A stretch of DNA of 64,000 nt from a bacterium (GTDB taxonomy: Bacteria; Vulcanimicrobiota; Xenobia; Xenobiales; JADMJV01): the NCBI GenBank assembly GCA_018780265.1, contig JADMJV010000015.1, positions 1 to 64,000 on the forward strand, written 5' to 3'. Of the stretch, positions 35,554 to 43,800 are shown piece after piece. How positions within the stretch are numbered: the first letter of the stretch is position 1; each line of letters opens with the position of its first letter. The position numbers and the translations under genes are program-made. The notes beneath the pieces were generated by a model that was given only the letters and a program-made list of their open reading frames with translations, made no database searches and was not told the DNA's origin.

Positions 35554-38500
35554 TTACTCGGTCTCAGCCATGCGCGCCAGGTGCCAGCGGCACCACTCGG
35601 CCAGACTCAGGCTGTGAGGCAGGCCCAGGTAATCGGTCAGTTGCCGGAAGGCGGGGGGAGTGTCGCCAAGGGTGAGCCCAAACTGCTGAAAAAACTCCAG
35701 GTTGAGTTGCCAGATACGTCTGGAAAAGGCGAAGCTCTGCGAGATAGGCAGACTGAGACGGTCAGCCGGATTGACGTAGGGTTGTAGATAGGGCACTCTG
35801 GCCAACTGTCCATTGGGGAGGACCACCACCAGCCCTCCTTCCCACGATCCCAACAGAAAATCCCGGAAATCTCCCAGGTCCACCAGACCGCTGGCACGCA
35901 GGTCGGGTAGCTGACACAAGGCTTCTTGGTGCTCAATTTTGCAGTGCTCGGGCAGGCAGGCTATGACTTCTTTCATGGTGTGTCCGGTGGCGATATCGTC
36001 GTCTACCAGCCAGTAACTGCCAGCCGGAATGGCGGCCAGTTGCCTGTCCAGGGCGGGCCACCCGGGACGGGCCACCAGTCCGGGCCGAATCTCGTTGGCG
36101 CACAGCTCAAAACAGCGCGAAACGCCCAGATTGTAAGCCCCCGGCATGCAGGGGTCGAGGCTCAGAATGGAGGCCCCCTGAGCGCGGTGCAGGGCGCCCT
36201 GGCGTTGTTCCTGGATGGAGAGTACGCACAGGTCCAGAGGGCTGGGTGGATCGGGTAGGCGGGCCTGGCGAAACCCTTGCTGAACGGCTTCTCCTACCCC
36301 GTCCATAAAGCGGCGGCAGGCTTGCTGCAGGGCCTCCGCGCCCAGCCGTTGGGCCCAATGCTGCACAGCCCACTCGCCTTCATCGCGCAAGAAAAGCCGG
36401 GTCGGTCGTGTGCCTGGCTGGGTGTCCTGCCAGTCCTGCCAGAGGGCGCGTACTGGGGGGGTCAGCACCCCAAAATCGCCCTGACGCACCTGGGTGGAGG
36501 CTACATCGGGCAGATTGACTCCGCGCAAGAAGGTGACTCGAGGATTGTCCCGGAGCAACGGGTGGGCCGCGTATTTGTTCAACCGGTCGGTGAAGCCGGG
36601 ACGTTCTACACAGATGGCCTGGCCTCGCTGCACAAAGGTCAGGCTGAATCGCGCATTGTCGCTGCCAAAAACGTAATAGACCCGGATAGGTTGAGCGCAG
36701 GCGAGATGGCGGTTGAGATACGCGCTCAGGCGCTCGAGCACGTCGCTGAAATTGAGCGCTGCCGAAGTGTGCAGAGCCTCCCACTCATCTACCATCAACC
36801 AGTCGCTGTGGAGCACGGCCTGACGACAGAGATGGAGGCGATGAGCAGCCGAGGGGACCTGGTGGCCGCATTTACCCATGACGTATTCGTCGTGGGAGGG
36901 TGACAGATAGCCGCCCAGCACACATACTCCCTGTTTTTCCAGGGCCAGTTTGGCCTGTTCCATCATTTCTAGGTGGCCCGGGTGAACCGGACACAGGGCC
37001 CCGGTGGTCAGCAATACGGCCAGGGGCCGACCCTGATGGCCAGCCAGGTTGTTGCGGGCCTTAAAGGTGGGAGTGCAAAGCCAGTCCGTATCGGCCCGCG
37101 GGTCGGCCTTTGGGCTGCACCGCGAATCTTCGAAGTAACCGGCTTCCTCGGCTCCGTCCACGCCAATCAGGCCCGTCAGGGGCCCGTAAAAGGGATCTGC
37201 CTGCAGCTTCGTCGGGCCCAAGCATTTCAGCTCGGGTGCAGGTTGGCCGGATTGCCCTGGCAGCAAGCCGCAACGTTCAAAAATGATGTCGGTGCGCAGC
37301 AGTAGACGAGGGTCCTGGCCCGCGTAGGGTTGGCCGTCGTGGAGCAGGCGGTGATCAAAGAGCAGGGCGCGGCCGGCGACAGGCCTTACTCCCGTGAGGA
37401 TTTCCGAATCCTTGGCCGGTCTTTCCCAATCCTCATGATTGCGCTCGTTCACCGGGAGACCGCGCTGGGTGTCGCGCAAAAAGCGGGTCTGGCCGCCAGC
37501 GTCCTCGCTCAAAGTATTGAGGTAGACCACCATGCTCATCAGCGTGAAGCGCCTACCATCCTGAAAATCAAAGCCGGCGTCGTAGTGGGGCACCAGTTGG
37601 CCCCCCTGGCGGTAGCAGATAAAGCGCAACACTGGATTGACGCCCACGGCTCGCCAGATCGGGTGCCCCCCATGATCGGTGGAACTGAGTTCGTCCAACA
37701 CCCGTAGCTGGGGAATCACGGCGGCCAACCGGCGCCACAACTCGGCGGCCCAAACTGGAGAGTGAGCGGTGGCCCGTGTCGATCCACCGCTGCGCACCTC
37801 GTCGGAGGTGCGCCCGTGCACACCCACGGGAATCTGGGCCTGACTTAAGACTTCATGGTAAATTTGGGCGCACTCTTGGGGGCTGAGCAGGTCATCGATA
37901 CACAGACAGGCGTCCCCAAAATCGAGGAGACGATGGCAGGTGGGGGAGGGGGCTTGCAAGGGAAGTGAGCTCAGCGGAAACTCTCCCACCAGTTTCCCAC
38001 TCGGGTCTGGCCCGGCCGCCCAGGGGCCATAGACTTCGCTGCGCCAACCCCCCGGCACGGGACGCTCGAGTATATCCAGATGCACGGCCACCGAGCCGGC
38101 CAGATATTTGTGCAGGTTTTTACCATGCAATTCTTCCAGCGCGGCCGCCCAGTTGTTCCATTGAGCCGTGGCCGGCCTGTCCAACCGCAGTTGGGGTTTG
38201 CCGGCGCACAACCAGTGCTCGTAGAGTTCTAGGAAGTCATAAGGGGCGCCGATCATGGCTTCATCGGGTCGGCCGTCGTAGGTGTCGCCGGTGGGGGTGG
38301 CCTCGATGACGCTGGCGGGAACACCCAGCAGGTGGGCCAGTTGACGTACTTCGCTTTTGTGCAGGTCGGAGATCGGTTGGAGATCGACCATGCCGTCGGA
38401 GGCCTTGCCAAAAAAGCCGATATAGGCGCCTTCATCGCGATTGGTGGTGCCGCACAGCACGGCCAGCATTTCGTCTTCGGTCAGCAGGGCGGTCAGATAG

Positions 38501-38949
38501 TAGAGGGCGGGGGTGCGAATATAGGAAACCAGTTGGCCGGTGGCCCAGGGCAGACCCACCCGCCCGTAGCCCTGGTCCACGGCCGCCTTCATGGTTTCAA
38601 GCGATCCAGAAAGGTCGACCAGAGCGCCCTCGAGGCCGAAGGCAGCAGCCACTTCCCGGCCTCGGGCCAGGGCCGTGTCCTGGTTGCTGGCGCCGGCCTC
38701 CACAAACATGGGGATCAGGGCTGGCACCACCTTGCGCAGCGGAGTGCCTGGCATGGCCGCAGCCCGGACCAGCAAAGCCAGTACCACGGCCGAGTCGATG
38801 CCGCCGCTCAGGCCCACAACCGCAGCTCGAATGCCTGCCTGGCGAAAATAGTTGTCCAACACACACAGGCGGGCCGAGAGATAATTTTGAGCACGGAAAG
38901 CGCGTTGGGCCCTAAAGCGCTCGAGCAGGTCCAGAAGCTGAGGATTCAC
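35554..38949 (-). CDS. Four-domain NAD synthetase / 2OG-Fe(II) dioxygenase / NMNAT-like / phosphoribosyltransferase-like protein
   Basis: 1131 residues. Domain 1 (about 1-250) is NAD synthetase: ATP-binding SGGIDS at 48-53, GTTNRDE at 167-173 and FGKASDGMVDLQPISDLHK. Domain 2 (about 335-560) is a prolyl-4-hydroxylase-type 2OG-Fe(II) oxygenase: His455 and Asp457 in PHYDAGF, His537 in RLLHDGQ and Arg552 for 2-oxoglutarate. Domain 3 (about 640-840) is a nicotinamide-nucleotide adenylyltransferase-like fold: HPGH at 656-659 and the STQVRQG block at 818-824. Domain 4 (about 900-1000) has the PRPP-binding signature VDDDIATGHT at 982-991. The last 130 residues are unassigned. Three domains match successive steps of NAD-type dinucleotide assembly; the oxygenase implies an oxidised product or protein target. 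The start is GTG 38949 without a good ribosome binding site. The next gene is an Npt transporter. Confidence 0.85.
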   Translation of the reverse strand: MNPQLLDLLERFRAQRAFRAQNYLSARLCVLDNYFRQAGIRAAVVGLSGGIDSAVVLALLVRAAAMPGTPLRKVVPALIPMFVEAGASNQDTALARGREVAAAFGLEGALVDLSGSLETMKAAVDQGYGRVGLPWATGQLVSYIRTPALYYLTALLTEDEMLAVLCGTTNRDEGAYIGFFGKASDGMVDLQPISDLHKSEVRQLAHLLGVPASVIEATPTGDTYDGRPDEAMIGAPYDFLELYEHWLCAGKPQLRLDRPATAQWNNWAAALEELHGKNLHKYLAGSVAVHLDILERPVPGGWRSEVYGPWAAGPDPSGKLVGEFPLSSLPLQAPSPTCHRLLDFGDACLCIDDLLSPQECAQIYHEVLSQAQIPVGVHGRTSDEVRSGGSTRATAHSPVWAAELWRRLAAVIPQLRVLDELSSTDHGGHPIWRAVGVNPVLRFICYRQGGQLVPHYDAGFDFQDGRRFTLMSMVVYLNTLSEDAGGQTRFLRDTQRGLPVNERNHEDWERPAKDSEILTGVRPVAGRALLFDHRLLHDGQPYAGQDPRLLLRTDIIFERCGLLPGQSGQPAPELKCLGPTKLQADPFYGPLTGLIGVDGAEEAGYFEDSRCSPKADPRADTDWLCTPTFKARNNLAGHQGRPLAVLLTTGALCPVHPGHLEMMEQAKLALEKQGVCVLGGYLSPSHDEYVMGKCGHQVPSAAHRLHLCRQAVLHSDWLMVDEWEALHTSAALNFSDVLERLSAYLNRHLACAQPIRVYYVFGSDNARFSLTFVQRGQAICVERPGFTDRLNKYAAHPLLRDNPRVTFLRGVNLPDVASTQVRQGDFGVLTPPVRALWQDWQDTQPGTRPTRLFLRDEGEWAVQHWAQRLGAEALQQACRRFMDGVGEAVQQGFRQARLPDPPSPLDLCVLSIQEQRQGALHRAQGASILSLDPCMPGAYNLGVSRCFELCANEIRPGLVARPGWPALDRQLAAIPAGSYWLVDDDIATGHTMKEVIACLPEHCKIEHQEALCQLPDLRASGLVDLGDFRDFLLGSWEGGLVVVLPNGQLARVPYLQPYVNPADRLSLPISQSFAFSRRIWQLNLEFFQQFGLTLGDTPPAFRQLTDYLGLPHSLSLAEWCRWHLARMAETE

Positions 38950-39002
38950 GGTCGCTGCTATGTGCGGCGCCCTCCGTTAAGAAACCTTTCAGGACGCTGG
39001 CC

Positions 39003-39014
39003 TATGCTGAGGAC
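39003..39014 (+). promoter_or_regulatory. Leaderless -10 element, copy A
   Basis: TATGCT followed by GAGGAC and then GTG 39015, identical to the element of copy B at 40536. Confidence 0.5.
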
Positions 39015-39158
39015 GTGAAAATCTCCCTCCACCCATCCATCCAGCTCCAACTGGCCCCGGAGCCTGGGCGCCTCCAAGCCGGACCAGGAGAGAATCCCTG
39101 GCAGATGGAGGCGGCTCAGTGGAAGCGCGAGAAGCGCTTCGAGAATCCCAAAGACTGA
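39015..39158 (+). CDS. 47-residue mini-paralogue of the 40548 gene
   Basis: GTG-started frame of 47 residues whose beginning (MKISLHPS), middle (ENPWQM) and end (WKREKRFENPKD) match the ends of the 142-residue protein at 40548, with the membrane-spanning middle deleted and a compensated shift in between. The frame stays open from end to end. It may be a decayed copy or a retained short peptide. Confidence 0.4.
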   Translation: MKISLHPSIQLQLAPEPGRLQAGPGENPWQMEAAQWKREKRFENPKD

Positions 39159-39175
39159 ACAATTAGGATTGGCCC

Positions 39176-39379
39176 ATGTTTCCTGCCTCCTTGCTTCTTT
39201 TGGATCGCCCGGCCATGGTGCGTCAGGCCGAACCTGCGCCCGCCACCCCCTGGATTGAAATGCTGGTGGGGTCCCTCCCGTCGGCTCGTCTTTACGTGTT
39301 TGGAGCCATCGGCGATTTGGTCGACAGGAAACCGCAATCATCAGGCGGGCTCAGGAGGTCTCTTCCGTGGGCTGGCTGA
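39176..39379 (+). pseudogene. Fragment of a zwf-like gene, copy A
   Basis: Begins at ATG 39176 (TAGGAT six bases upstream). Its segment ARLYVFGAIGDLVDRK parallels FYVFGATGDLVNKR in copy B and the NADP-binding start of glucose-6-phosphate dehydrogenase (FGATGDL). It runs out after about 50 residues where the acyltransferase begins. Confidence 0.45.
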
Positions 39380-40470
39380 GGGTGTACCTGGCACTCTGTG
39401 TGGTGGCGGGCCATTCTTCCCGTTTTTTGCCCTGGGTCACCCACGACGGTCGCCAGGCCGTCCAGGTGTTCTATATTATCAGTGGATTCTATATGGCCTT
39501 AATCCTTTCCGGCCCGCAGTACCGCTCGGTCAAGAAATTTTATGTATCTCGTTGGCTACGAATCTTTCCTTCCTACTACCTGGTCCTCTTCCTGACTTTG
39601 GGGATTTGTTGTGCAACGGGGGTATCGACGGGAGACTGGTTACTGTTGAATGCTTTCTGGTCGCGAACGCCAGAAACCAATGGTCAGGAGGGATTTGTCC
39701 TTGCGGCCCTGACCAATTTTACCCAGTTTGGCCAGGATTGGGTTTTGTTCTTGTCACAATCAGGCGACCGCCCGCTGCACTTTACGGCGAATTTTTTGCT
39801 CGACCCCGCTCCGCTCTACCTGTTCTTGCTTGTTCCACAGATGTGGTCCGTGGGTCTTGAGGAGGTATTTTATGTCATCGCACCCGTGCTCAACCGATTG
39901 ACCACGCCCTGGATTGTTGCCGTTATAGCCCTCTCTACCGTGGGCCGAGTCTATGCTTATCGATGGCTGGGACTGCAGCATGACCCCTTCACCTATCGGT
40001 TTTTCCCTTTCGAAATTTCGCTCTTTCTCTTAGGTGTGGTGGCCTTTCGGATGTGTCAAAAATTCGATGTGCAGGGACGACTTCCCAACTGTTCCGGCTG
40101 GAGGCCGTATCTCGCAATCCTTCTATTGTTGACGGCTGGCTGTGGACTTCACGCAGGCATGGTCAGTAGCGCGGGAGACTATTATGAATGCGCCGTACTC
40201 CTCAGCTATCCCGTGTGGGCTATCGTGGTGGTGATTTTGTTTTCACTCTGTGGTCACAACCAATTCGACCGGGCCATAGGAGAGTTCTCCTTTCCGATCT
40301 ATTTGTGCCACTTCGTCCTGGTGCAACTTCTCTTATTGATGGGTGTTCAGCCTGCTTCACTTGGAGTCGCCAGCGTAGGGTCGTCTTTGTTGGTGGCGGC
40401 CGTCCTCTACCTCTTTTGGATCAAACCCGTGGAAAAGTGGCGACATAAGTTCGTCTCGCGACTGTCGTGA
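39367..40470 (+). CDS. Acyltransferase-3 family membrane protein
   Basis: 367 residues, about ten transmembrane helices. The first helix contains LCVVAGHSSRF with the conserved His, and VFYIISGFYMALI and KKFYVSRWLRIFPSYYLV are typical of the OafA/acyltransferase-3 family that O-acetylates surface polysaccharides or lipids. The start is GTG 39367 with AGGAGG eight bases upstream. It lies inside a duplicated segment as a later insertion or as the spacer between two copies. Confidence 0.85.
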   Translation: MGWLRVYLALCVVAGHSSRFLPWVTHDGRQAVQVFYIISGFYMALILSGPQYRSVKKFYVSRWLRIFPSYYLVLFLTLGICCATGVSTGDWLLLNAFWSRTPETNGQEGFVLAALTNFTQFGQDWVLFLSQSGDRPLHFTANFLLDPAPLYLFLLVPQMWSVGLEEVFYVIAPVLNRLTTPWIVAVIALSTVGRVYAYRWLGLQHDPFTYRFFPFEISLFLLGVVAFRMCQKFDVQGRLPNCSGWRPYLAILLLLTAGCGLHAGMVSSAGDYYECAVLLSYPVWAIVVVILFSLCGHNQFDRAIGEFSFPIYLCHFVLVQLLLLMGVQPASLGVASVGSSLLVAAVLYLFWIKPVEKWRHKFVSRLS

Positions 40471-40535
40471 AGTCATTCTAACTATTTCACAAAGGGCACT
40501 TCAGTGCGGTTAAGAAACTTTTCAGGCCGGTGGTC

Positions 40536-40547
40536 TATGCTGAGGAC
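40536..40547 (+). promoter_or_regulatory. Leaderless -10 element, copy B
   Basis: TATGCT, GAGGAC, then ATG 40548: a six-base gap as in copy A. Confidence 0.6.
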
Positions 40548-40976
40548 ATGAAAATCTCTATCCATCAATCATCCACGCCTGGCTGGCCCCGCGGCCTGGG
40601 CGCCTCCAAGCCGGACCACGAGAAGAATCCCTGGCAGATGGACCGGTTCGAGTTGCAACAAGAAGTTTGGGATGCCGACCGCAAGGTCAGCGACCTGCGC
40701 TCACAGGCCTCGTCGGGTCACACTCGGGCGCTGGTCGGAATGAGTGTTTTATTCACCTCATTGGGCGTAATGGCGGTTCAGTCAATCATGATGGGTGGCA
40801 GTCTGCCTGCGGGCCTGGCGGTTCCTGTGGCCGTTAGCGCTGGCATCGGGATGACGGCTTTTGGGACCGGCCTGTGGAAGCGCGACAACGCCGAAATAAA
40901 TATGGACGTGGCTCGATCGGAAGCACGCCACATGCACAGCATTTACGAGAAGCGCTTCGAAAATCCCAAGGACTGA
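40548..40976 (+). CDS. Small membrane protein with polar N-terminal tail
   Basis: 142 residues. A polar, Pro-containing tail (MKISIHQSSTPGWPRG then NPWQMDRFELQQE) is followed by a short helical region, two transmembrane helices (about 60-80 and 87-107) and a charged C-terminus ending EKRFENPKD. No family recognised. The tail resembles those of other proteins in this window. ATG 40548 is chosen because of the leaderless promoter; a longer frame from 40530 would include the promoter itself. Confidence 0.65.
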   Translation: MKISIHQSSTPGWPRGLGASKPDHEKNPWQMDRFELQQEVWDADRKVSDLRSQASSGHTRALVGMSVLFTSLGVMAVQSIMMGGSLPAGLAVPVAVSAGIGMTAFGTGLWKRDNAEINMDVARSEARHMHSIYEKRFENPKD

Positions 40977-40993
40977 ACAATCAGGATTGGCCC

Positions 40994-41447
40994 ATGTTTC
41001 CGCCCTACTTCCCTCCCTTGGATCGTCCGGCCCTCGTGTGCCAGGCGAAGTCTGTACCCGCATCCCCTGGATTGAATTACTGGTGGGGTCGATGCGACCC
41101 TCCCGTCGGCTCGTTTTACGTGTTTGGTGCCACCGGGGATTTGGTCAACAAGCGAGCGGTGCGCGACGCCATGGTCCAACTGGCTGTCCTCGGCCACCAA
41201 CCCCCTGGTGCTGCTTGGACCCACTGCTCAGCCGGCCAATGCCTACCTGGAGCGTTTTCAGCGCGGCGACGAAGAGTCGAAACCGATCAGTCCTTTCTCG
41301 ACAATTTGGGCCAAAGCCAGCTGGCCAACCCCTCAGGAGTCGCTGGCCGGTTGGCGGGTGGCCGACCAGTTGACCCAACTGGTCCAGCAGCAGCCTTGGA
41401 TTTTTTATCGGGCGGGCGCCACTCTGGAGCAGATCGCTGACCCATGA
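40994..41447 (+). pseudogene. Glucose-6-phosphate dehydrogenase (zwf) remnant
   Basis: The N-terminal part keeps FYVFGATGDLVNKRAV, matching the FGATGDLxxRK nucleotide-binding start of G6PDH. After about 70 codons a second frame (ending at 41447) takes over with NAYLERFQRGDE, SLAGWRVADQLTQLV and IFYRAGATLEQIADP, matching the extreme C-terminus of the same family (RGD, GWRxVD, Y.AG). Some 350 middle residues are missing and the two ends are in different frames, so the gene is dead. Confidence 0.6.
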
Positions 41448-41450
41448 GGT

Positions 41451-41903
41451 TTAAGGGCGTTGGCGCCGAAGTCGCTCCAGGCGTCTCAAATCTGCCAGAT
41501 CTTGAGGGAGACCGGCCTGTTTTTTGGAAAAAATCAAGTCCTCAATAGGGAACCGCCTCTGCCCGGTAAGTGCCCTCACAGCGGCGCTCCCAGGCCTCCT
41601 GGAAGTCCAGGCCCTCCAGGTGAGTGAGGATGTCCACGCGATTCGGGGGGACTCCCAGAATAATGAGAGTTTCGGGCCGGGTCAACTGCTCCAGCGTCAG
41701 ACCCAGGTCGCCAATAAAGTCGCCAGGCCGTCCGAGATTCTCTGTGCGTTGTCAGTGGTTGCTTCAATCCAGAGGTCAATGTCTTTGGTATAGCGAGGAC
41801 CTACGTGGTAGGCCACAGCATAGCCGCCAATCACCAGGTAGTTTGCCTGGACAGCGTTGAGGCAGCGAAACAGGTCCTCAAAATCCGAATATTGATGGGG
41901 CAC
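41451..41903 (-). pseudogene. Nucleotidyltransferase, twice frameshifted
   Basis: GTG 41903 has AGGAG six bases upstream. The first frame reads YLVIGGYAVAYHVGPRYTKD and IDLWIEATTDNAQRI, a clear minimal nucleotidyltransferase with the GGYAV and D-I-D motifs. The next part, DFIGDLGLTLEQLTRPETL, is in a second frame, and the end, IEDLIFSKKQAGLPQDLADL, is in a third. Two indels near 41695 and 41560 therefore break an otherwise recognisable gene. Confidence 0.72.
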
Positions 41904-42027
41904 GGTTTCTCCTGACAAAGCGAACCAGTACCCCTTCAATGCGAACGGCATGGGGGACTTGAAGCCACCAGTTTAGATCAGCCTCTTCGGCGTTCTCCAG
42001 AGTTGTGACCATAACTACCGGGGGCAT
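41878..42027 (-). CDS. Small partner gene of the broken nucleotidyltransferase
   Basis: 49 residues starting at ATG 42027 (MPPVVMVTTLENAEEADLNW), overlapping the nucleotidyltransferase start by 26 bases. The layout repeats that of the 26815-27135 gene with its nucleotidyltransferase. No domain can be named at this length; it may itself be truncated. Confidence 0.4.
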   Translation of the reverse strand: MPPVVMVTTLENAEEADLNWWLQVPHAVRIEGVLVRFVRRNRAPSIFGF

Positions 42028-42074
42028 GTTGGCTGTTTTCTAACTTCCGACTTGAGCTCCTGGTCATGCGGGAA

Positions 42075-43349
42075 CTATGGCTGGGCAAGTAAGTAGTCCA
42101 GACCGGCCCGTGCCCTCACCGAGCCTGCCCCCTGAGCCTCTGGGCCGGCTTGCAGGCTGACCGAGGTGTGCACGAGCGCGGCTTTCGCCTGGGCCGCTGT
42201 CAGAGTGGGGACAGCTTGGGTCCAAAGGGCCATCACACCCGAAAGAGCCGCGGCGGCCTGCGAAGTGCCACTGTCGCTCAGGTAGCCGCCGCCCGTAACG
42301 GGCTGCAGCCAGCCTGAACCGGGTGCCGTCACGGTTGGGCCGAGGCTGGACTCGGGAGAGCGGTGAGAAAACTCGGAGAGCTGGTGGTGGGCGGAATTGT
42401 TGCTGGCAAAACAATCCTGGCTGGCCACGGCCAGAGCCGTCGAAGCGGCAGCCGGCGCCATCATGGGCGACGGTTCGGGTCCGTCGTTGCCGGCTGAGGC
42501 CACAACAATCATGCCTTTGGCGCTTGCTTCGTCGACCGCCTTGCTGATTTCGGCCAGTTGCACGGGGTCGTCGCCCGGGTCGGCGGCAAAGGACATGTTC
42601 AGGACGCGAATGTTATAACGCTCGCGATTTTCGGTGGCCCAGCGAATGGCCTCGGCGATCTTGTCCACCTGGACTCGGCCGGCTGCATCGGCCACCTTCA
42701 AAGCAATCAATTGCGAATTGGGAGCCACTGCGGGATACTCTTGGTTGCGGCCCAGGCCACTGACGATTCCCGACATGGCGGTGCCGTGATGATGATCATC
42801 GTGGATGTTTTGCTCGTTACCTACAAAGTTGTGATAGGCCACAATGTTGCCCTGCAGGCTGGGATGATTATCGATTCCGGTGTCGAGCACGGCCACGCCG
42901 ACTCCCTGGCCGGTCAGACCACGTTGCCAGAGCTCCGGAGCCTGAGTGGTCTCCAGATTGGCCCAGTGATCTTGAATTGCACTTTTGGGGCGGTTGGGTA
43001 ACAGGGCCGCGGCTGCGCCTCCCAAGGCCAGACCCAGACCGATATTGAGGGCCGGGTGCACCGTTCCCAGCAGTAAATCCATGGTGGATGCGCCCAGCCC
43101 CGCGGCCAGTCCGACCGCGGCTTGGCGAGCGATCAGCGGAGTGCGATGCTGCGAGGAGAATTCGCCGACCAGCATACTTTCGGCGGCGGCACCGCCGGCC
43201 GCACCAACACCGGCACCGGCAATCGGCCCCCAAAAGGCCCCGGCGACGCTGGCCACGCCCAGCGTGACTACGTCGGCGGCGCCCTGCTTCCACTCTTTGG
43301 GGCGTTGCAGTCGCGGCTGCAGGACCGGATGGATGGTCTGGACTTTCAC
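42075..43349 (-). CDS. Subtilisin-like protease with glycine-zipper N-terminal region
   Basis: 424 residues. The N-terminal 120 residues lack a signal peptide but contain Gly/Ala-rich hydrophobic stretches (GPIAGAGVGAAGGAAAE near 41-57 and LGLALGGAAAALLP near 105-118), resembling glycine zippers. The S8 catalytic domain follows: Asp156 (VAVLDTGIDNHPSL), His188 (HHHGTAMSG), Ser363 (SDSGTSQAAAAL). The start is GTG 43349, decided by a TATTCT element exactly six bases upstream. It is not close to the 32279 subtilase outside the catalytic motifs. Confidence 0.9.
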   Translation of the reverse strand: MKVQTIHPVLQPRLQRPKEWKQGAADVVTLGVASVAGAFWGPIAGAGVGAAGGAAAESMLVGEFSSQHRTPLIARQAAVGLAAGLGASTMDLLLGTVHPALNIGLGLALGGAAAALLPNRPKSAIQDHWANLETTQAPELWQRGLTGQGVGVAVLDTGIDNHPSLQGNIVAYHNFVGNEQNIHDDHHHGTAMSGIVSGLGRNQEYPAVAPNSQLIALKVADAAGRVQVDKIAEAIRWATENRERYNIRVLNMSFAADPGDDPVQLAEISKAVDEASAKGMIVVASAGNDGPEPSPMMAPAAASTALAVASQDCFASNNSAHHQLSEFSHRSPESSLGPTVTAPGSGWLQPVTGGGYLSDSGTSQAAAALSGVMALWTQAVPTLTAAQAKAALVHTSVSLQAGPEAQGAGSVRARAGLDYLLAQP

Positions 43350-43355
43350 GCCTTC

Positions 43356-43361
43356 AGAATA
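43356..43361 (-). promoter_or_regulatory. Leaderless -10 element of the 42075-43349 protease
   Basis: TATTCT on the minus strand, six bases before GTG 43349. Confidence 0.6.
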
Positions 43362-43461
43362 GAGCGTCCCCCTGAAAAGATCCTAAAGGGAGAGGTGAAC
43401 TTCTTGCCCTGTTGCAGAAAGACGGCATGTGGCTCCGCGCGCAGCCAGAAAGGTCACAACC

Positions 43462-43764
43462 ATGAAAATGAGCGCCAAACTCCCCGTCCTGGGCGTGGTC
43501 ATTGCCTTGCCGGTAGGGGCGCAAGAAGTCCTGCCCCAACCGCCTCAGCCGTTTAAAGGCAAGGTTGGCCGCACCGCAGCCGAGTCCACGCCGGACTTCC
43601 CAAAGGCCATCACCGCGCCCAAGCGCGCTCCCAATGTCCTGATCTCTCCACTTTGAAAAACGGTCAGTATGGCGCCAAAAGCGGCACATCCATGGCAGCT
43701 CCCGATGGTGGCGGGGGCCCTCTGTGCCAAGCCTTTCAGCAAACTTTCAAGCTACTTCGGTAGA
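43462..43764 (+). pseudogene. Remnant of a subtilisin-like protease
   Basis: ATG 43462 opens a 64-codon frame with a signal-peptide-like start (MKMSAKLPVLGVVIALPVGA) ending at a TGA at 43654. In the neighbouring frame at 43671 the sequence reads GAKSGTSMAAP, the S8 catalytic serine motif, and after another shift PMVAGAL. Most of the catalytic domain is gone and two frameshifts are present. Confidence 0.65.
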
Positions 43765-43800
43765 CTGTCACCCAACAGAGACATCATAGGGGAGACAGTC

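Larger units (their letters stand above)
38976..39345 (+). repeat. Duplicated segment, copy A (shortened)
   Basis: This segment is collinear with 40507-41150: the promoter block (GTTAAGAAAC to TATGCTGAGGAC), the start of a small gene, its end (AAGCGCTTCGA, AATCCCAA, GACTGAACAAT), and the start of the following zwf-like frame. An internal block of about 320 bases present in copy B is absent here. The acyltransferase gene lies between the two copies. Confidence 0.8.
40507..41150 (+). repeat. Duplicated segment, copy B (full)
   Basis: Full-length counterpart of copy A (38976-39345), containing the 40548 gene and the beginning of the zwf-like remnant. Confidence 0.8.
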
